From Sporosarcina sp. FSL K6-3457 (GTDB lineage: Bacteria > Bacillota > Bacilli > Bacillales_A > Planococcaceae): 64,000 bases of DNA. Made by a program: the position numbers and the translations under genes. A model generated the notes under the pieces. The model made no database searches, had not been told where the DNA came from, and was given only the letters and a program-made list of their open reading frames with translations. Of this stretch, positions 43,855-52,656 are shown one piece after another (positions within the stretch are counted from its first letter, which is position 1; the number at the start of each line of letters is the position of its first letter). The stretch is from the NCBI RefSeq assembly GCF_038007285.1, contig NZ_JBBOWX010000001.1, positions 1,939,501-2,003,500 of the forward strand, written 5' to 3'.

Positions 43855-45327
43855 GTGTCAAAGGAACTAGTAATTGCACTTGATATTGGTACTACAAGCG
43901 CTAAGGCGGTTATTTTTGAATTGAACGGCAAATTAGTAGCTGAAGCAGAAAGAATGATTACATCTTACTATCCACATTCCGGCTGGGTTGAACAAGATCC
44001 AGTAGAAATAGAACGATCATCTGTCGGGGCGATTAAGGATGTCATTAGCAAGGCGAATATCAAGCAAGAAGATCTTTTAACGCTTGGAATTTCTTGTGCC
44101 ATGCATTCACTTATTTGTGTAGACGCTAATTATCTACCTTTATCACAAGCTATTATTTGGGCAGATGGCAGAAGTAATTTGCAAGCGAAAGCATTAAAGC
44201 AGACAAATGGTAATGAAGTTTATGCGAAAACGGGGTTGCCGAATCATCCGATGTCACCATTAAGTAAATTGCTGTGGATGAAAGAAACAGCTTATGCGCC
44301 GTATGAGCGTGCAGCCTATTTTATGTCGGCAAAAGAATTTGTGATTCAAAAGTGGTTTGGTCGCAGGCTCATTGACTATTCGATGGCATCTGCTACAGGT
44401 TTATTTAATATGACTACGTTTGACTGGGATGAACAGGCATTAACACTTACCGGAGTCGTCAAAAACCAGCTATCTGAAATCGTTCCACCAACGGAAATAC
44501 TAACAGGAATCGACATCGCTATTGCGGAGGAGATGGGAATTTCAAGTGATATGCCGTTTGTCATTGGCTCTGCTGATGGTCAGTTGGCGAATCTTGGAAG
44601 TGGGGCTATTTCACCTGGAGAGGTCGCAATATCTGCCGGTACGAGTGGAGCTATTCGTCAAATGATTCATGGCTTTGAAGTAAGTGAACAGCAAGAAACT
44701 TTTTGTTATGCATTTACAAGAGAACTATCTATCCTAGGTGGTCCAACTAATAATGGTGGAATCGCCTTACAATGGTTAAAAGAATTAATTGATTATAAAG
44801 GGACTTTTGATGAATTAACTGCTGAGGCAGAGCAAGTTGCTCCTGGTGCAGAAGGCTTGTTATTCCTACCTTATATAAATGGAGAACGGGCTCCACTATG
44901 GAACCAGGAGGCAAAGGGGAACTTCTTTGGACTTTCTATTACGCATAAGAAAGAGCACTTAGTTCGTGCTGTTTTGGAAGGAATTACGTATAATCTATAC
45001 CATATTGGAAAAGCGCTTGAACGCCAAGCTGGAGAGCCCGATAAACTATTTGTCAACGGTGGTCTAGCTAGGTCTCCATTATGGGTACAAATGCTAGCAG
45101 ACGTTTTTGGTAAAGAAGTGTACCTATCAGAAAGTCATCATAGCGCAGCGTGGGGAGCTGCGTGGACGGCATTAGTTGCTGTTGGGAAAGTAGATTCATT
45201 TGAAGAAATCAAGAAAAACATTCCAATCGAAGCGATTATTAAGCCTAATCAACATAACCACAGGATCTATGCAGAAGCATTTGAGAAATATAAGAATATT
45301 TCTAGAGATTTGGTGAAGTATTTTTGA
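43855..45327 (+). CDS. FGGY-family carbohydrate kinase, gluconokinase-like
   Basis: 490 residues with the FGGY/actin-like ATPase motifs: IALDIGTTSAKAV near the N-terminus, GWVEQDP, GSADGQLANLGSGA and INGERAPLWN in the middle, and FVNGGLARSPLW near residue 400. It resembles GntK-type kinases that phosphorylate gluconate or related acids at the end hydroxyl. GAGAGGAA lies upstream; the GTG at 43855 has better spacing than the TTG at 43849. Repeat A ends only 20 bases before it. With larA and the SDR it could form a short aldonate-to-phosphate route. Confidence 0.86.
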   Translation: MSKELVIALDIGTTSAKAVIFELNGKLVAEAERMITSYYPHSGWVEQDPVEIERSSVGAIKDVISKANIKQEDLLTLGISCAMHSLICVDANYLPLSQAIIWADGRSNLQAKALKQTNGNEVYAKTGLPNHPMSPLSKLLWMKETAYAPYERAAYFMSAKEFVIQKWFGRRLIDYSMASATGLFNMTTFDWDEQALTLTGVVKNQLSEIVPPTEILTGIDIAIAEEMGISSDMPFVIGSADGQLANLGSGAISPGEVAISAGTSGAIRQMIHGFEVSEQQETFCYAFTRELSILGGPTNNGGIALQWLKELIDYKGTFDELTAEAEQVAPGAEGLLFLPYINGERAPLWNQEAKGNFFGLSITHKKEHLVRAVLEGITYNLYHIGKALERQAGEPDKLFVNGGLARSPLWVQMLADVFGKEVYLSESHHSAAWGAAWTALVAVGKVDSFEEIKKNIPIEAIIKPNQHNHRIYAEAFEKYKNISRDLVKYF

Positions 45328-45330
45328 CTG

Positions 45331-45387
45331 GATTTAGCAGATGTCTCCATTTGCTTCAATGGTGGGCTGAATACAGTGAGGCGTAAT
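45331..45387. repeat. Degenerate short copy of repeat A
   Basis: It begins GATTTAGCAGATGTC (compare GATTCAGCAGAAGTC), contains TGGTGGGCTGAAT and ends with AGTGAGGCGTAAT, resembling the head and tail of repeat A with the middle missing. It lies directly after the kinase stop. Confidence 0.5.
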
Positions 45388-45425
45388 AGGTCAAAAATCA
45401 TAATAGAGTAAGGTGTGTAGGGCAA

Positions 45426-46178
45426 ATGGAAGAAATATTGAAACAAGTTCAGCAAGGTATGCTTAGCATAGAAGAGGCCAAGGAAAAGTTAGCCACATAC
45501 GAAAATTTGGGTTTTGCTAAAGTCGACCATCATCGTGAGAAGCGTCAAGGTTTTCCAGAAACGATTTATGGTGAAGGGAAATCTGCTGAGCAGATCATTG
45601 CGATTATTACAGCGATTAGAGCGAACGATAATGCTGTATTAGTCACACGTATGTCAAAAGAAAAATCGATAGAGGTGCTTGAGAAACATTCGGACTTACT
45701 ATACGACGAGCAATCACAAATTATTTATTCTGAACGAAAAGTAAAAAAAGAGTTTCAAACAGGATACATTGCAGTAGTGTGTGCTGGGACATCTGATTTA
45801 CGAGTAGCAGAAGAAGCCGCTGTTACAGCAGAGGCCTTCGGTTGTGAAGTCCGACGGTTTTACGATGTAGGTGTGGCGGGCATTCATCGGCTCTTTGATA
45901 ATATAGAGGAAATTCAACAGGCAACCGTTTCGATTGTTGTCGCTGGGATGGATGGTGCGCTTCCGAGTGTTGTAGGTGGGCTTGTTTCACACCCAGTTAT
46001 TGCTGTACCAACAAGTGTTGGCTATGGGGCGAGTTTTAATGGTTTGGCTGCGCTGTTAACGATGTTAAATTCCTGTGCCTCAGGCATTAGCGTTGTCAAT
46101 ATTGATAATGGATTTGGTGGAGCATTCAATGCAGTTTTAATACATCGTTTGGCACAACGGAAAGAAAAGGAGTGCTGA
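45426..46178 (+). CDS. larB: Nickel-pincer cofactor biosynthesis protein LarB
   Basis: 250 residues. LarB carboxylates and hydrolyses nicotinic acid adenine dinucleotide to give pyridinium-3,5-biscarboxylate mononucleotide, the first cofactor intermediate. Its AIR-carboxylase-like C-terminal domain shows CAGTSDLRVAEEAAVTAE, VVAGMDGALPSVVGGLV and VPTSVGYGASFNGLAALL, with Cys217 in NSC at the expected catalytic position. A weak AAGGTG precedes the ATG. The stop is followed 2 bases later by the larC gene. Confidence 0.95.
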   Translation: MEEILKQVQQGMLSIEEAKEKLATYENLGFAKVDHHREKRQGFPETIYGEGKSAEQIIAIITAIRANDNAVLVTRMSKEKSIEVLEKHSDLLYDEQSQIIYSERKVKKEFQTGYIAVVCAGTSDLRVAEEAAVTAEAFGCEVRRFYDVGVAGIHRLFDNIEEIQQATVSIVVAGMDGALPSVVGGLVSHPVIAVPTSVGYGASFNGLAALLTMLNSCASGISVVNIDNGFGGAFNAVLIHRLAQRKEKEC

Positions 46179-46180
46179 TA

Positions 46181-46651
46181 ATGGCTGCTAATCATCCTCC
46201 TAATCATGAACATATTGATCATGAAATGCTGAAAATGGAAGTAAATCTGGATGATATTTCAGGAGAAGTGTTGGGCTATTTGATGGATTTACTCATTGAA
46301 TCTGGGGCCAATGACGTTTACTATACGCCCATTTTTATGAAGAAAAATAGACCAGGAACATTGCTCCAATTACTTTGTTCACAAGAAAATCTCGAGAAAA
46401 TGAAGGAGATATTATTTACAGAAACAACGACATTGGGTGTGCGTTACTATCCGCTATCCGTGCATCGCCTAGAGCGAAGATTTCGCACAGTATCCATTGA
46501 ATGGGGCACTGTTACTGTGAAGGAAGGTATGTATGAGGGACAAGTAATTCAAAGCTCCCCTGAATACGAGGAGTGTAAAAAAATAGCCAAACAGTATAAT
46601 ATTCCTCTAAAGAAGGTATATGAACAAGTATGGATGCAGCTAAAGCAGTAA
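46181..46651 (+). CDS. larC: LarC C-terminal part only (LarC2-type nickel insertion protein)
   Basis: 156 residues matching the C-terminal part of LarC, the CTP-dependent cyclometallase that inserts nickel into the pincer nucleotide: VNLDDISGEVLGYLMD, YYTPIFMKKNRPG and TLGVRYY. Full LarC is about 400 residues; in L. plantarum it is made as LarC1 plus LarC2 through a frameshift. Here larB ends immediately upstream, so no LarC1 region exists at this site. AAGGAG gives this gene its own start at 46181. Either LarC1 is encoded elsewhere or a LarC2-only protein suffices. The N-terminus is His-rich (NHPPNHEHIDHE), possibly a metal-binding tail. Confidence 0.88.
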   Translation: MAANHPPNHEHIDHEMLKMEVNLDDISGEVLGYLMDLLIESGANDVYYTPIFMKKNRPGTLLQLLCSQENLEKMKEILFTETTTLGVRYYPLSVHRLERRFRTVSIEWGTVTVKEGMYEGQVIQSSPEYEECKKIAKQYNIPLKKVYEQVWMQLKQ

Positions 46652-46704
46652 TTCGATTCTCAAGTAATACGTGCTTGGAAGGTATCTAGAAGGAAGTGAA
46701 CTGC

Positions 46705-47628
46705 TTGGTAGAACTATTTGTTATTTTAAAAGATATACTATTACCGATTTTTGTTATTATGGGTATTGGATTTGTCATGCAAATAAAATTCAAGCTGAAC
46801 TTACAAACATTGGCTAGATTAAATATTTACTTTCTCGTCCCAGGTTTCATCTTTGTTAAGTTAAGCAGTACACAAATTTCTGCCAATTTATTCGGGAATA
46901 TATTACTCTTTTTCATATTATATGTAGTGCTTCTCTATGGTGTATCTCATTTTGTCGGTAAAATAATTGGCTTGGAAAAAGGAGAAAAAACAACCTTTTC
47001 AAATAGTGTCATGTTTTTTAACTCAGGTAATTACGGTGTCCCGGTAAACGATTTGGTGTTCAAAAGTGATCCACTAGCTATGTCTATTCAAGTAATTATG
47101 CTTACACTACAAAATATATTTTTATTTTCATACGGTATTTTTTCGCTTCAATCTATTCAAGTAGGGAAATTGAAGGCGGCACTTGGTTATTTTAAAATGC
47201 CAGTGCTCTATGCAATGTTAGCTGGAGTCGCCACGAATGTTTTTAGTATTCCAGTACCGTCATTTATTTGGGTGCCGGCTAATTATATTGCTGACGCTAT
47301 GATTGCTCTCGCCTTATTAACACTTGGTGCTCAAGTTGCTCAAATTAAGTTTGCAGCTGGGCTGTCTTCAGTTTACTATAGTTTGCTACTGAGATTAGCT
47401 GTAGGACCGATGATTGCCTTGGCTATTATTTTTACATTCAAAGTGGATGGAATCGTAGCACAGGCCTTATTAATTGGGTCGGCAATGCCTACATCAGTAA
47501 ACAGTGCGGTAATTGCACAAGAATATGATAATCATCCTGATCTCGCAGCTCAAATCGTATTATTTTCTACTTTAATTAGTGCAATCACAGTTTCGCTGGT
47601 CATTTATTTGGCGAGATATTTATTTTAA
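46705..47628 (+). CDS. AEC-family transporter
   Basis: 307 residues, about ten membrane helices in two halves, with the family pattern NSVMFFNSGNYGVPV in the first half and IGSAMPTSVNSAVIAQEYD in the second. AEC proteins move organic acids such as malate, or auxin in plants. AAGGAAGTGA precedes a TTG at 46705; a GTG at 46696 overlaps the ribosome site, so the exact start is uncertain. Following larB and larC, it may carry the hydroxy acid handled by the LarA homologue. Confidence 0.82.
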   Translation: MVELFVILKDILLPIFVIMGIGFVMQIKFKLNLQTLARLNIYFLVPGFIFVKLSSTQISANLFGNILLFFILYVVLLYGVSHFVGKIIGLEKGEKTTFSNSVMFFNSGNYGVPVNDLVFKSDPLAMSIQVIMLTLQNIFLFSYGIFSLQSIQVGKLKAALGYFKMPVLYAMLAGVATNVFSIPVPSFIWVPANYIADAMIALALLTLGAQVAQIKFAAGLSSVYYSLLLRLAVGPMIALAIIFTFKVDGIVAQALLIGSAMPTSVNSAVIAQEYDNHPDLAAQIVLFSTLISAITVSLVIYLARYLF

Positions 47629-47637
47629 ATATATAGT

Positions 47638-47676
47638 AAAAAGTCCTTCTATAATTAAATTATAGAAGGACTTTTT
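47638..47676. terminator. Bidirectional rho-independent terminator
   Basis: A 19-base arm beginning AAAAAGTCCTTC pairs with its exact complement ending GAAGGACTTTTT. It lies between convergent genes. Confidence 0.93.
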
Positions 47677-47692
47677 AACGTAATTCTCCAAC

Positions 47693-48559
47693 TTATTTTT
47701 GAAGTTGGAGAATGGCTTCGATTGCTAATCCAACACCATCATGTGCATTTGACGTTGTGGTCACAGTACAAGCCGCTTTAATCTCCGCAGGAGCATTCCC
47801 CATCGCGACAGAGCGTCCAGCACGTTTCATCATTGATAAATCATTATAGTTATCACCAATTACCATGACACTCTCCATTGAGACTCCCTTGCTTTTCGCA
47901 TATTGTTCAACCGCTATCCCTTTTTGTGCAAGAGCATGTGTAATTTCAAGATTACCGGCACCGGAAGAACTAACCGCAAGCCCAGGTAATGTATGCAGAA
48001 TATTTCTAGCATTATCTAAATGTTGTCTATGAAGAGATGTTCCAAATATTTTATAAATTTCATTTCCCCGTTGTTGTATTAAATCATCAAATGAATCGAC
48101 TTCTTGAAGCGTACCTTGTTCTACTCTCCCCATTACCTCTTTGCGAATCTCATCTATAGGGGGGATCTGATTAGCTGCCTTGGCAAGTTGAATGAAGGCA
48201 TCGATAGGTGCTTCAATGTCTTTTGTATAAACAATCGTGTCAATAAACAACTGATAGTCTATTGTTTCTGTATCTAAAATAGATGTGATTTTTCTAACAT
48301 CATCTTTAGTTATATGGGTAGCGGAGATTAGCTCCCCAAATGGATTTCTAACCTCTGCACCATTCAGACAAATGTATGAGACAGTTAAGCCGCTACTGTT
48401 AATAGGTTCAAAGGCCTCTGAGAAGCTTCTACCAGTTGCAATCACAACCTCAATCCCATTTGACTGTGCTTCTAAAATTGCTTCTTTATTTTTAGTACTG
48501 ATCGAGTGATCGGGACTTAATATTGTGCCATCCATATCTATTGCAATAAGACGTATCAT
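47693..48559 (-). CDS. HAD-superfamily phosphatase (Cof/IIB type)
   Basis: 288 residues: IAIDMDGTIL (nucleophile Asp, motif I), VIATGRSF (motif II), a IIB cap domain, and VMVIGDNYNDLSMMKRAG (motif IV). Members dephosphorylate sugar phosphates and related metabolites. The start at 48559 is chosen because GGAAAGGATG lies at the right distance; longer in-frame starts would put residues before the universal motif I. It is a single gene; its role in this locus is unclear. Confidence 0.9.
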   Translation of the reverse strand: MIRLIAIDMDGTILSPDHSISTKNKEAILEAQSNGIEVVIATGRSFSEAFEPINSSGLTVSYICLNGAEVRNPFGELISATHITKDDVRKITSILDTETIDYQLFIDTIVYTKDIEAPIDAFIQLAKAANQIPPIDEIRKEVMGRVEQGTLQEVDSFDDLIQQRGNEIYKIFGTSLHRQHLDNARNILHTLPGLAVSSSGAGNLEITHALAQKGIAVEQYAKSKGVSMESVMVIGDNYNDLSMMKRAGRSVAMGNAPAEIKAACTVTTTSNAHDGVGLAIEAILQLQK

Positions 48560-48716
48560 AATTATCATCCTTTCCAATTGTGCGTAAAGGTTGATGATAG
48601 CAATGAATCCGATGAATATCAACTCGCCAGTTCTAGAGGCACGTTTTCACCTCTTGCCAAAAGTCCTAATTCACTAGACAATAGATTGAAAGAATATTAA
48701 GTGAAGTTGGTGTGCA

Positions 48717-49706
48717 ATGAAAAAGTCTACAAAAATTTTGTTGTCGATTCTTGGCGGAACCTTTTTCGTTATTAGTTTTATCGGTATGAATATTTACGGC
48801 TATAAAACCTTTTACATCGAGGAGAAGGTTGTTTCTTCTAATGACTACCGTTATCATTTTGCGTTAGTTTCTGAAGAAATTGATAATGAGTACTGGCGTC
48901 TCATCGAGCAGGGAGCAAAAGAGGCGGCCGCAGAGCATAATATTTACTTGGAATATGTTGGTCCGCTAAAGGCAGATAATGATCAGCTGCTTAAGCTAAT
49001 AGATCGAATGGTTTCGGTTAAAGTGGACGGCATTATTACACAAGGTGTTGAAGGACAACGATTTGTGGATTTAGTACGAAAAAGTGTGGAACGTGGAATT
49101 CCTATTGTAACTGTCGATACCGATGTTAAAAGCAGTGTACGAAAGGCTTATGTAGGAACAGATAATTTTTATGCTGGTCAGCTTGCGGGAGAAACAGTGA
49201 TTAACAATACGGCTGGTGAGCAATATGTAGGCATCGTAACAGGGCGCTTTGATGCGATTAATCAGCAAGAGAGGCTGGAAGGTTTTAAGGAAGCGATTCA
49301 AGCAACGGAACGCATTCATATTGTTGGAATTCACGAATCAAATATTACCCAGATCGGGGCAGCGCAGGCAACGTACTCTTTATTAAAGAAATACCCTTCC
49401 ATCACAGTATTGGTAGGACTCAGTGCACTAGATGGCATTGGTATGGTAGAGGGGTTACAGGAGATTGCTCCGAATAAGGAAGTCTATATGACAGCTTTTG
49501 ATATTTTGCCTGAAACATTAGAGTTGATTCGCAAGGGGAAAATCAATGCGACGATCGCTCAATATCCAGAGGAGATGGGTTATAAGGCTATTGAAGTGCT
49601 GATTCAATTGCAACAGCATAGCTTATTGGAGAATGAAATTTTCACGAGAACAATCGTCGTGGAAAAAGAAAACTACGATACGTTTCTGCAGGGGGACAAT
49701 AGATGA
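48717..49706 (+). CDS. Membrane-anchored sugar-binding sensor protein (type I PBP fold)
   Basis: 329 residues: one N-terminal membrane helix (about 7-27) without a lipobox cysteine, then a ribose/xylose-binding-protein-like domain (about 45-320; FALVSEEIDNEYW, GIITQGVEGQRFVDL, VTVDTDV, AYVGTDNFYAGQ). Its stop overlaps the start of the histidine kinase by four bases. This arrangement matches three-component systems such as XylFII-LytS-YesN, in which a membrane-bound binding protein presents the sugar to the kinase. It is therefore probably a sensor rather than a transport subunit. Confidence 0.85.
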   Translation: MKKSTKILLSILGGTFFVISFIGMNIYGYKTFYIEEKVVSSNDYRYHFALVSEEIDNEYWRLIEQGAKEAAAEHNIYLEYVGPLKADNDQLLKLIDRMVSVKVDGIITQGVEGQRFVDLVRKSVERGIPIVTVDTDVKSSVRKAYVGTDNFYAGQLAGETVINNTAGEQYVGIVTGRFDAINQQERLEGFKEAIQATERIHIVGIHESNITQIGAAQATYSLLKKYPSITVLVGLSALDGIGMVEGLQEIAPNKEVYMTAFDILPETLELIRKGKINATIAQYPEEMGYKAIEVLIQLQQHSLLENEIFTRTIVVEKENYDTFLQGDNR

Positions 49707-51136
49707 AGACCATTCGCGGTAAGTTACTCATATACTTTTTTGTTTTTGTCGTATTATTTCAAGTGACTGCCATATCTATTTTCGTCAGTTCAAAAGAGCT
49801 TATTAATAACTATGATAACAGCTTTCAACGATTTCTATTGCTCAATTCAATCTCGCAAAAGTCCAATGAACTGTATGCGTTTACTAAACGTTACGTCATA
49901 GAGCCCGAGGAAGACAATGCTGTCGATTACTTTGCGAAAAAAAAGCAACTTGCTGCCGATAAAGAAAAGCTTGCAGAGGCATTTGACTATATTGAAAGAA
50001 TCAAAGTAAAAAACTATATCAATTTAATCGAGACCTTTTTGCATGAGAGCGAGTTGACCATTGGATTTGTTTTGAAAGGAGATATTGAAAAGTATACGGC
50101 TCATTTAGAGGAAGTGCGTATTGCTGCAGGCTATATCCAGGAATCGGCACTTGAGCTAATAGATGTTGAATTGACAGCCTACCAGTCTTTCTATTTAGAC
50201 TTACAAGTACGGAATGGCAACTTCGTCACATTTATTTTCTATTTATTTTTAATGACGATTGTGCTGGCTATCTTTTTTGCGCTGTGGTTTGCCAATGGTA
50301 TTACGAGCCCTTTAAATAAGCTATCTCGCGCAGCGAAGGAAGTTGCAAAAGGTGATTTGGTTGGAACGCCGATTGAAGTTCAATCGAATGACGAGTTAAA
50401 GGTACTTGGAGATGCTTTTAATCATATGCGATTGAATATTCATAGCTTGGTGCAGGAAATCAAAGACCAGTCCGAATTGGATCAGCTGTTAAAAGAAATG
50501 GAGTTAAAACATTTACAAAATCAGATTAATCCTCATTTTTTGTTTAACACGTTGAATGCTGTCTCAAAAATGGCTTACTTAGAGGATGCAAATGCTACTT
50601 CGAGTCTTATCGATTCAGTCGCTGCCATATTGCGCCATAGTTTAGGTGAAATTGATACACACGTGACGCTGGGGGATGAAGTAGCGATTGTCGGGGACTA
50701 TTTTAATATACAAAAGAGTCGCTTTTCGGAGCGCGTTCAATTTATCACCGAAATTGATGAAACCTGCCTTGCTATTAAAATACCACGCCTAACACTACAG
50801 CCATTGGTTGAGAATGCATTTATTCATGGGATTGAGGAGCGGGAAGAAGGGGGGATGATTGCTATTACTGTTTGGCAAACCGATGAAAAGGTCATTGTTG
50901 AGGTGAAAGATAATGGCGAAGGAATCGAACCGGAAAAAATTACAGATTTATTAACACTTGTATCGGCTAGAGACGATCATGTAGGACACTCAACAGGTAT
51001 CGGTTTAACAAATGTCATAAGACGGCTACAGTTATTTTATCAAACGACTCATGTAGTTGAAATTGAATCACAAATAGGACAATCGACTACGATACGTCTA
51101 CTATTACCCAAATTGTTTGAGGGGGATAAAGGATGA
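49703..51136 (+). CDS. Sensor histidine kinase of a three-component system (LytS/YesM type)
   Basis: 477 residues: N-terminal helix (about 7-29), extracellular helical region, second helix (about 177-199), HAMP (WFANGITSPLNKLSRA onward), His_kinase with QINPHFLFN (phospho-acceptor His278) and ATPase domain (VENAFIHGIEE, DNGEGIEPE). It overlaps the binding-protein gene upstream (ATGA) and the regulator downstream (ATGA), so all three are translationally coupled. Confidence 0.93.
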   Translation: MKTIRGKLLIYFFVFVVLFQVTAISIFVSSKELINNYDNSFQRFLLLNSISQKSNELYAFTKRYVIEPEEDNAVDYFAKKKQLAADKEKLAEAFDYIERIKVKNYINLIETFLHESELTIGFVLKGDIEKYTAHLEEVRIAAGYIQESALELIDVELTAYQSFYLDLQVRNGNFVTFIFYLFLMTIVLAIFFALWFANGITSPLNKLSRAAKEVAKGDLVGTPIEVQSNDELKVLGDAFNHMRLNIHSLVQEIKDQSELDQLLKEMELKHLQNQINPHFLFNTLNAVSKMAYLEDANATSSLIDSVAAILRHSLGEIDTHVTLGDEVAIVGDYFNIQKSRFSERVQFITEIDETCLAIKIPRLTLQPLVENAFIHGIEEREEGGMIAITVWQTDEKVIVEVKDNGEGIEPEKITDLLTLVSARDDHVGHSTGIGLTNVIRRLQLFYQTTHVVEIESQIGQSTTIRLLLPKLFEGDKG

Positions 51137-52554
51137 GAATTTTAATCGCTGATGATGAATTACTTGAGCGGCAGGCGATGAAGAAATTTATTCGTGAGAA
51201 TTTTAGTGAAATGGATGTTGTAGGAGAGGCTGCTAATGGGCGGATGGCCATTGAGTTAGCGGAAAAGTTGCAACCGAATATTATTTTTATGGATATTAAG
51301 ATGCCTGGTATAAACGGTTTGGAGGCAATCGAACAGATCTATGCTGCGCAACCTTCTGTTAAATTCATTTTAGTATCGGCCTATAATACCTTTGAATATG
51401 CCAAACAAGCTATGCAGTATGGTATTAAGGATTACTTATTAAAGCCAGGAAAAAAAGAAGAAATCAGTCATGCGCTGCTTCGTGTGCAGAAAGAAATTTT
51501 ACATGAAGTAACAATAGAAAAGGAAAAACAACAATTATTGAAGGAGAAATTGATACGAAGATTAATAATGCAGGAGATAGACCAAGAGGTTGTCGGTTTG
51601 CATCAACAGTTATATTCTACTACGAAAACTAGTTATTTTTTGGTGTTCAGTGCTGAGGATGCTTATGATGTGCAGCAAATTAGACAACAGCTTGTCAAGC
51701 AGTTTCGCCAGCAATTCATCTTATATGAGGCGAATGATGTAATTATTGTACTTGTCCTATCTGCAATAGTTATCGAAAAGGCGGAACAATTGACTGGAGC
51801 GAGAGCAATCCAATCGGGGCTCGGAGTTCCTATATTTATTGGTATTGGGCGTAGCACTGATTCGCTAGACGATTTGCCATTATCCTATCGCGAAGCCTAT
51901 ACGGCAAGTTTTCAGTTGAAGAAATATCAGAAAAGTAAATATGGTTTCTTTCAGGAAAATCACCAATATACTGAGCATGAGGATATAGTCACTCAAATTA
52001 TACAAGGTGTAGAAAAGGGAAATTATAACGAAACGCTTATGGTTTTTAAAGAAAATCAGCAAATACTAACTGTAGATGAGAAGGAAAACTTATATATTCA
52101 GATACAAAATATATTCTCAAGGCGTAATATTTCTATTGCAAAAAGTTCTATTTCTTCTTTGCGCTCTGATAAAGATTGGCATACATACTTGAATGTGTGC
52201 TGTATGCATATGAATGAATATTGCCACTCGAAACAATCTATGACAAAAGCAAAGGATTATATAGAAGCACATTATGCAACAGGTATTACGCTAGAGGAGG
52301 TAGCAGCTTTTGTCAATTTAAGTCCTAATTACTTTTCCAACCTCTTTAAAGAAGAGTTTGATGAAACTTTTATCGAGTTTTTGACGAAAACACGTATGGA
52401 AAGTGCTAAATCTTTCATTGAAGAAAATAACTATTCGTTAAAAGAGATTAGTTTTATGGTTGGTTATAAAGACCCGAATTACTTTAGCAGAGTGTTTAAA
52501 AAGTATTTTCGTAGCTCACCAAGACAATTTCAAGACAGTTTCTTTGAAAAATGA
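51133..52554 (+). CDS. AraC-type response regulator of the three-component system
   Basis: 473 residues: receiver domain with Asp8/Asp9 pocket and phospho-acceptor Asp54 (IFMDIKMPGING), a middle region, and a C-terminal AraC domain (about 370-470; VNLSPNYFSNLFKEEF, VGYKDPNYFSRVFKKY, ending RSSPRQFQDS). It starts within the kinase stop. The importer operon begins 102 bases downstream on the same strand and is the likeliest target. Confidence 0.93.
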   Translation: MRILIADDELLERQAMKKFIRENFSEMDVVGEAANGRMAIELAEKLQPNIIFMDIKMPGINGLEAIEQIYAAQPSVKFILVSAYNTFEYAKQAMQYGIKDYLLKPGKKEEISHALLRVQKEILHEVTIEKEKQQLLKEKLIRRLIMQEIDQEVVGLHQQLYSTTKTSYFLVFSAEDAYDVQQIRQQLVKQFRQQFILYEANDVIIVLVLSAIVIEKAEQLTGARAIQSGLGVPIFIGIGRSTDSLDDLPLSYREAYTASFQLKKYQKSKYGFFQENHQYTEHEDIVTQIIQGVEKGNYNETLMVFKENQQILTVDEKENLYIQIQNIFSRRNISIAKSSISSLRSDKDWHTYLNVCCMHMNEYCHSKQSMTKAKDYIEAHYATGITLEEVAAFVNLSPNYFSNLFKEEFDETFIEFLTKTRMESAKSFIEENNYSLKEISFMVGYKDPNYFSRVFKKYFRSSPRQFQDSFFEK

Positions 52555-52620
52555 AGGAAAACGTAAAAAAGTACAGGTTTTTTATAACCTGACATATCCG
52601 AATTATCATACAATATAAAA

Positions 52621-52634
52621 TGTAAGCGTTATCA
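52621..52634 (+). promoter_or_regulatory. cre box upstream of the third importer
   Basis: TGTAAGCGTTATCA has the full cre core, 22 bases before the binding-protein start and just downstream of a TATAAA-type -10 (52614-52619). Repression by CcpA would be direct. Confidence 0.65.
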
Positions 52635-52656
52635 ACAGAAAAGAGGGGGCAGAATT

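Noticed and set aside
46172..46180. Earlier GTG start for larC overlapping larB
   Set aside because: AAGGAG is correctly spaced for the ATG at 46181; the earlier start would overlap that site.
48666..48857. Minus-strand open frame at the start of the sensor operon
   Set aside because: It overlaps the start of the membrane-anchored binding protein and has no support.
48717..49706. Transport binding protein of an RbsB-type importer
   Set aside because: It has a membrane anchor but no lipobox, no permease or ATPase of that type nearby, and overlaps a histidine kinase gene, so a sensor role fits better.
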